This document shows positions 35,253-39,082 of a stretch of DNA of 39,082 nucleotides, in pieces (positions within the stretch are counted from its first letter, which is position 1; every line of letters starts with the position of its first letter). Origin of the DNA: an uncultured Bacteroidia bacterium (GTDB lineage: Bacteria > Bacteroidota > Bacteroidia > Bacteroidales > UBA932); assembly GCA_902796555.1 (NCBI GenBank), contig CADBPR010000002.1, positions 1-39,082 on the forward strand. Reading direction: 5' to 3'. The notes below the pieces were generated by a model. That model was given only the letters and a program-made list of their open reading frames with translations. It was not told the DNA's origin and searched no databases. The translations under genes and the position numbers were made by a program.

Positions 35253-37429
35253 AACACCTTGATTTCTTTGACAATATACTCCGTGCTGCCGTCCCGGTAA
35301 TGGATGATGGCCCGTAAGGTACCGGAGCGTTCCAGGGTGAAGAAGCCGTCTCCGCCCGGCAGGACAGGCGTGCCGTTCCATTCCCATTCCACCGAATCCG
35401 CTTTCAGCACATTGTACACGCGCAACGGGAGCTTCGACCCTGCCGCGACCGTCCCGTCGGAAGCTCGCTGCAGGCTGTTGACATAGATGAAGGGCATGCT
35501 GCCGTCATAGATGTATTTGGTCGTAAAGTTCACCGGGGCCTGTTTGCTGGAAATGCCGCTGTTGCGGAAGGTAATCACCGCCTTGTAGGCTTTGCCGGGC
35601 GTAAGTCCCTCCAGCGTGAGGGCATATTTCCCCGCCGCATAGGGCTTCACTTCCACCTCTTTTCCGGCCACGCCGGCCTGTCCCCAGGTAACGGTGGCCG
35701 TCCCGGCATAGTCCGGATTGTCCGCCTCCCACTGGAGGATGGCCGCATCCTGGAAAATAAAACTGTCCACCCCGGTCACTTCCGGCACCACCACGTCGCT
35801 CATCCGGGCGACGGTAAAACGGACGTTTTCACCGTCCATCGCGATTTCGGTAATGGCCAGGGGAGATTCCGACCCGTCCCAGAAGACGAAGGCCGGGGTC
35901 GTCAGGGCCGTAAAAGCCGTATATTCTTTGCCCGGGAAAAAGACGGAAGCCTGGTTGAACTGGAATTCCAGGGAGGAATTATAGGCTCGCAGACCCGGGA
36001 CAGCAGCCACCAGCCGGGCGCAGGGATGGTCCGGACGGCAGTTGACTTCATTCCATTGCCAGCGTTGCCAGGCCGTCAGATTGCGCTCCTGGGTATCGGA
36101 ATAGCCTGTCGTGCGCGTACTCCGGTCGATGTGGTAAATCAGCAGGCCGGCGCCGCCGATGGCCGTATCCCAGCCGGTGGCACTGCGACATTCGAGGAGG
36201 AAGTACTCCCCTTCCGTCCCGGTTTCATAACGCAGGAAACGACGGTTGCGGCTGACCGGTTCCAGCACATAGCTACCGACCTGAAGGGTTTCAGGGAATC
36301 CCAGGCCCAGGCAGTCGTAATCGACAGCGTTGTAGTGCGGAGGGACACGGCCGTCGTTGTTGTAGTTGCCTCCGTCCATCAGGGCGGTGGTCCGCCACAT
36401 GCCGCTGGCCATGCCGCCGCTGCCGGCATAATCGGTATCATACAGGTCCATCAGCCCCAGGGAATGGCTGTATTCATGACAGAAGGTGCCGATGCCCGTC
36501 AGGCCGTAGGTCCCGTCCGTGAGGTTGCGCTGGAGCTCGGTCGTAATCGTATAGGCATTGACAGATACGCCGTTCAGCTGGAAATCACGGTATTTTGGGG
36601 AACCGCTCAGATAGGCCATGTGGGGCCAGACGCAGTCTTCATCCCCCCCGTCGGCTTCGGATTTGCCGGCGATAATCAAAAAGACATTGTCAACCTGTAC
36701 GCCGTCGGTGGCGAAGCGGGAGAAATCCACGCCCATCTGCTCGGAAGCATCGGTACAGGCTTCCACCACCGCATCCCGCGCGGCCTTGTCATTCCCCTGT
36801 TCGTCGTTGCCGAAATAGTCGGAGGAAGGCTGGGACAGCGTGACGGGACCGCAGATTTCAAAGGAAAAACGGCAGTCGTCCCGGAACTGTTCGGCAAAAT
36901 AATCATCGATGCACCCGACCGACCCGCCGTCGGCATAGCCCGGTTCATGCACCATCCGTTCGAATTCGGACGATTCGTAGCGGAACGTCCGGTCCGGGAA
37001 CTGAACCAAGATAATCAGGCAGTTGCGTTCGCTCGGAAACGCGGGGCCCGTCGGGTCGCCGGAACCGTCCCCGGCTGCAAAAGGCCTGCGCAGCGGCCGC
37101 TCCTGAGGGATGCGTGCGGGGCGGAAATCCGCCGGCGGGATGCTGGCCCGGAGGACGGCTGCGGGAGCGGGACGGCCGGCGGCCCAAGCGGTCGCCTTGC
37201 GGCTTCCGTCGGCCTGCAGGTCCGCATAACGCCACCAACGGCCTTCATCCTGCACCAGGAGGTGTCCCTGCAGGTCGGTCATCTGATGGGCCCGTTCGTC
37301 ACCGGACAGGACTGCCTGCACCTGCGTTCCATCCGGCTGGGTCAAGGTGAGCCGCTGGCGGAAAACAGGAATGGCAAAGAGGGAACCACACAGAAGCAGT
37401 CCGGCCAATATGAGCAAAAATCGCTTCAT
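35249..37429 (-). CDS. Secreted M6 family metalloprotease (immune inhibitor A-like)
   Basis: Encodes 726 residues. The N-terminus is a type I signal peptide (KRFLLILAGLLLCGSLFA). The zinc motif HExxHxxGxxD is seen as HEYSHSLGLMD (H318, E319, H322, D328), the metzincin-like signature of M6 peptidases. The upstream CIDDYFAEQF and YGLTGIGTFCHE segments also fit the family. A propeptide-like region occupies about 20-135. Beta-rich C-terminal domains follow, including a fibronectin III-like unit (about 550-640). I see no type IX secretion C-terminal domain and no lipobox. Predicted to be periplasmic or secreted. The 135-residue lipoprotein follows with a 4-nt overlap. Confidence 0.92.
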   Translation of the reverse strand: MKRFLLILAGLLLCGSLFAIPVFRQRLTLTQPDGTQVQAVLSGDERAHQMTDLQGHLLVQDEGRWWRYADLQADGSRKATAWAAGRPAPAAVLRASIPPADFRPARIPQERPLRRPFAAGDGSGDPTGPAFPSERNCLIILVQFPDRTFRYESSEFERMVHEPGYADGGSVGCIDDYFAEQFRDDCRFSFEICGPVTLSQPSSDYFGNDEQGNDKAARDAVVEACTDASEQMGVDFSRFATDGVQVDNVFLIIAGKSEADGGDEDCVWPHMAYLSGSPKYRDFQLNGVSVNAYTITTELQRNLTDGTYGLTGIGTFCHEYSHSLGLMDLYDTDYAGSGGMASGMWRTTALMDGGNYNNDGRVPPHYNAVDYDCLGLGFPETLQVGSYVLEPVSRNRRFLRYETGTEGEYFLLECRSATGWDTAIGGAGLLIYHIDRSTRTTGYSDTQERNLTAWQRWQWNEVNCRPDHPCARLVAAVPGLRAYNSSLEFQFNQASVFFPGKEYTAFTALTTPAFVFWDGSESPLAITEIAMDGENVRFTVARMSDVVVPEVTGVDSFIFQDAAILQWEADNPDYAGTATVTWGQAGVAGKEVEVKPYAAGKYALTLEGLTPGKAYKAVITFRNSGISSKQAPVNFTTKYIYDGSMPFIYVNSLQRASDGTVAAGSKLPLRVYNVLKADSVEWEWNGTPVLPGGDGFFTLERSGTLRAIIHYRDGSTEYIVKEIKVL

Positions 37430-37437
37430 TCAGAATA

Positions 37438-37468
37438 CAAGAATAGCGATTTTTTCAGAAAAAGGCAA
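37438..37468 (-). promoter_or_regulatory. Promoter of the M6 protease gene
   Basis: On the minus strand CTTG (TTG at 37466-37468) and TATTCTTG (37438-37445) are 20 nt apart, each one mismatch from the -33 and -7 consensus. The -7 box ends 8 nt from the ATG, so the transcript would be nearly leaderless. The rest of the 180-nt gap up to pth shows no other clear signal. Confidence 0.5.
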
Positions 37469-37589
37469 GGATTCGGGGGAAAAACCAAGAAACCGGCTCG
37501 CACTCACGTGTTCACCGGCTTCTAAGACGTGTACTAAAACCTAAACCTGCACTATAGATGCACATCCGAAAGGAAACGTTGCACCATAA

Positions 37590-37620
37590 ATGAAAAAAAA
37601 TGTAAAAAAATTACACTTTT
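37590..37620 (-). terminator. AT-rich hairpin at the end of pth
   Basis: On the minus strand, starting just before the pth stop, TGTAA/TTACA (37611-37615 with 37601-37605) and flanking A/T pairs form a weak stem followed by a run of eight T residues. It may end the rplY-pth transcript. Confidence 0.45.
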
Positions 37621-38192
37621 TCTTCCGGGGCCTTGGTATTGAGCGTATTCATCGTCCGGTCGGGACCGACCGTCACGAAAGATTTGACGCCGGAAATGAC
37701 CCGTTCGCAGAGGGCGGGCATCTGTTCCCGCTGCTCCGGCGTGAGGGGCCCCAGTACATAATCAATCTGCTCTCCGGCGTGGAACTGGTTCCCGATGCCC
37801 ATCCGGATCCGGCACCAGTCCTGCGAGGCCAGCACGGACTGGATGTGCTTCAGCCCGTTATGGCCGCCGTCGCTCCCCCGTTTGCGCATCCGCAGGGTGC
37901 CGAACGGCAGATTCAGGTCGTCACAGATGACCAGCAGGTTTTCCAGCGGAACATTTTTCTTTTCCAACCAATAGCGGACGGCATTGCCGCTGAGGTTCAT
38001 GTAGGTAGAAGGTTTCAGCAGGGTGATGTGGCGGCCTTTGAAAGAGACTTCCGCCACAGCCCCGTAGCGTTCCTGGACAAAAAGCGTATTGGATGCCTGG
38101 CACCAGGCATCCAATACCATAAATCCCATGTTGTGCCTGGTACCGGCGTACTCGCTTCCGATATTTCCCAATCCGACAACGAGGTAGTTCAT
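37611..38192 (-). CDS. pth: Peptidyl-tRNA hydrolase
   Basis: Encodes 193 residues. It recycles tRNA by cleaving peptidyl-tRNA that has dropped off ribosomes. The start at 38192 gives the standard N-terminus MNYLVVGLGNIGSEY; the frame is open 39 codons further upstream, but that part overlaps rplY. Active-site residues N10 and H20 (TRHNMGF), N66 (STYMNLSGN), D92 (CDDLNLPFG) and the GSDGGHNGLKHI loop are intact. It lies 22 nt after rplY and is probably co-transcribed, a common arrangement in bacteria. Confidence 0.97.
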   Translation of the reverse strand: MNYLVVGLGNIGSEYAGTRHNMGFMVLDAWCQASNTLFVQERYGAVAEVSFKGRHITLLKPSTYMNLSGNAVRYWLEKKNVPLENLLVICDDLNLPFGTLRMRKRGSDGGHNGLKHIQSVLASQDWCRIRMGIGNQFHAGEQIDYVLGPLTPEQREQMPALCERVISGVKSFVTVGPDRTMNTLNTKAPEEKV

Positions 38193-38214
38193 ACCAGGGG
38201 CAGGGTTGTCTTCA

Positions 38215-38793
38215 CTACTCCTCGGTCGGGGCGGCAGCGGCTGCGTTGCGGGTCGCCTTGACGCCACAGATGATCGTATCCTTCGGAGTAAGGATAGCAA
38301 TGTTTTCATAGTGGAGGTCGCCGGCCTTTATCTGCTGGCCGATTCCGAGCGGAGTGATGTCGATGTCAATCTGGTCAGGCAGGTCCTTCATCAGGGCGCA
38401 GACACGGATTTCACGCTGCAGTTTCTCGAATTTACCACCCGCCTGCACACCTGCGGCATGACCCGTAATGTTGAGGGGCACCTTGATGGCGATGGGCTTC
38501 TCTTCGTTCACGGCGAGGAAGTCGACATGCAGGCAGTTGTCCTTCACAGGATGATACTGGAGCTCATGTACGACGGCCGTATACTTCTTTCCGTCGCTCA
38601 GCACCAGGTCGATGATGAAAGAAGCGGGGGTATGGGTAATGCCCTTGAGGTCTTTCTCGTCGACGGTGAAGATGACGTTCTGCATACCGAGTCCGTAGAG
38701 GTTGCAAGGGACGAGTCCCTGCTTGCGGAAGGCCTTGATGACAGCCTTGTTGCCAGTTTCACGAAGCTGGCCTTTGAGTTCGAAATGTTTCAT
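38215..38793 (-). CDS. rplY: 50S ribosomal protein bL25 (Ctc form)
   Basis: Encodes 192 residues. bL25 binds 5S rRNA in the large subunit. The N-terminal 5S-binding domain (LPCNLYGLG-like segment as LVPCNLYGLG, then VVHELQYHPVKDNCLHVDFL) and the C-terminal beta domain of the longer CTC/TL5 type (VPLNITGHAAGVQAGGK, LPDQIDIDITPLGIGQQI) are both present. An Ala-rich acidic tail ends the protein. It is followed by pth after 22 nt. Its leader carries two perfect hairpins. Confidence 0.96.
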   Translation of the reverse strand: MKHFELKGQLRETGNKAVIKAFRKQGLVPCNLYGLGMQNVIFTVDEKDLKGITHTPASFIIDLVLSDGKKYTAVVHELQYHPVKDNCLHVDFLAVNEEKPIAIKVPLNITGHAAGVQAGGKFEKLQREIRVCALMKDLPDQIDIDITPLGIGQQIKAGDLHYENIAILTPKDTIICGVKATRNAAAAAPTEE

Positions 38794-38820
38794 TTGTTGT
38801 TGTTTGAAATGTGTTACTCA

Positions 38821-38867
38821 GTCTGTGATGGCACAGACCCCATTGCACCAAAGGGAATCCTCCCTTT
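38821..38867 (-). promoter_or_regulatory. Two-hairpin leader of rplY
   Basis: The roughly 80-nt leader between the promoter and the ATG of rplY contains two perfect 7-bp stems with 4-nt loops: AAAGGGA/TCCCTTT (38850-38867) and GTCTGTG/CACAGAC (38821-38838). Neither has a T-run. Their regularity suggests a structured leader, possibly for feedback control by bL25; that role is inferred. Confidence 0.55.
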
Positions 38868-38879
38868 ATTTTTGCGCCG

Positions 38880-38912
38880 CAAAGATAGCACTTTTTTATG
38901 ATTTAATTGCAA
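38880..38912 (-). promoter_or_regulatory. Promoter of rplY-pth
   Basis: On the minus strand TATCTTTG (38880-38887) is a perfect -7 box, with TTG (38910-38912) 22 nt upstream as a -33 candidate. Confidence 0.7.
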
Positions 38913-38929
38913 GAATTTGTGTAAATTTG
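38897..38929 (+). promoter_or_regulatory. Promoter of tyrS
   Basis: TATG (38897-38900) and TAAATTTG (38922-38929) are 21 nt apart; the -7 box is perfect and the -33 box has one mismatch. The tyrS ATG lies 25 nt downstream. The region is back to back with the rplY promoter. Confidence 0.65.
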
Positions 38930-38954
38930 CAGTCTGATACTTTTTTAGGAAACG

Positions 38955-39082
38955 ATGAAGAATTTTGTAGAAGAACTCACCTGGAGAGGCATGATTCAGG
39001 ATATCATGCCCGGAACGGAAGAGAAATTGATGGAAGGCCCTCAGGCGGCTTATGTCGGCATCGACCCCACGGCCGATTCCCT
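38955..39082 (+). CDS. tyrS: Tyrosyl-tRNA synthetase, 5' part
   Basis: The first 42 residues are present and the gene runs off the window end. [20 protein letters not shown] and [12 protein letters not shown] match the N-terminus of bacterial TyrRS, where [13 protein letters not shown] leads into the class I HIGH motif just beyond the cut. It charges tRNA-Tyr in the cytoplasm. Confidence 0.93.
   Translation, partial: MKNFVEELTWRGMIQDIMPGTEEKLMEGPQAAYVGIDPTADS

Noticed and set aside
34552..35300. Plus-strand frames of 161 and 216 codons running through the palindromic element
   Set aside because: They cross the tpiA terminator and the inverted repeats, are antisense to the small lipoprotein gene and show no protein-like features.
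37490..37585. Short repeats (ACCGGCT twice, TGCAC twice) upstream of the M6 gene as a possible operator
   Set aside because: The copies are short, irregularly spaced and could arise by chance; no regulator gene is near.
38193..38309. A 39-codon extension of pth
   Set aside because: It overlaps the end of rplY, and Pth from other bacteria begins at the MNYLVVGLGN position.

Overview
The window is a 39 kb piece of a chromosome from a GC-rich member of the Bacteroidota, most likely order Bacteroidales. An Alistipes/Rikenellaceae-like bacterium is plausible from the high GC and gene content, but this is inference. Signs of the phylum are Bacteroidetes-type promoters (TAnnTTTG -7 boxes, several with a TTTG-like -33 box 20-22 nt upstream), very many lipoproteins, a BACON-domain protein, fimbrillin-family proteins, a DUF3127 protein, dipeptidyl peptidase III and clostripain-like lipoproteins. 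I saw no tRNA, rRNA, CRISPR array, insertion sequence or prophage. Gene density is high, and the longest gene-free stretch is about 240 nt.

Layout. 1-10 kb (+ strand): the 3' end of groL, an Omp85/D15-type outer-membrane barrel, then an alpha-2-macroglobulin lipoprotein joined by a 1-nt stop/start overlap to pbpC (penicillin-binding protein 1C). 10-15.5 kb (- strand): in transcription order an FKBP-type isomerase lipoprotein, a DUF3127 protein with an SSB-like acidic tail, dnaG and metG. 15.8-18 kb (+): recQ. 18-26.4 kb (+): a self-contained four-gene operon with its own promoter and a very strong terminator. It encodes a BACON lipoprotein with an Asp/Pro/Ser repeat tail and three large paralogous fimbrillin-like lipoproteins with different C-terminal modules. 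26.4-30.5 kb: tdk (-), divergent from an uncharacterised coiled-coil/linker protein, rsmI and a membrane-anchored helix-hairpin-helix protein (all +), then xerD (-) translationally coupled to the upstream DPP III gene. 30.5-37.4 kb: a DPP III lipoprotein (-), a clostripain-like C11 lipoprotein and tpiA (+), a structured palindromic intergenic element, then a small lipoprotein and an M6 metalloprotease (-). 37.6-39 kb: pth and rplY (-), divergent from the 5' end of tyrS.

How the genes work together. Most are housekeeping: protein folding (groL, FKBP), replication and repair (dnaG, recQ, xerD), translation (metG, tyrS, pth, rplY, rsmI), glycolysis (tpiA) and thymidine salvage (tdk). The accessory content is envelope-facing: a periplasmic A2M/PBP1C pair that probably guards and repairs the wall, three exported peptidases clustered within 7 kb, and the fimbrillin/BACON operon, which is the best candidate for a poorly described surface system. 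The other notable non-coding signal is the REP-like nested palindrome at about 34.67-34.80 kb.
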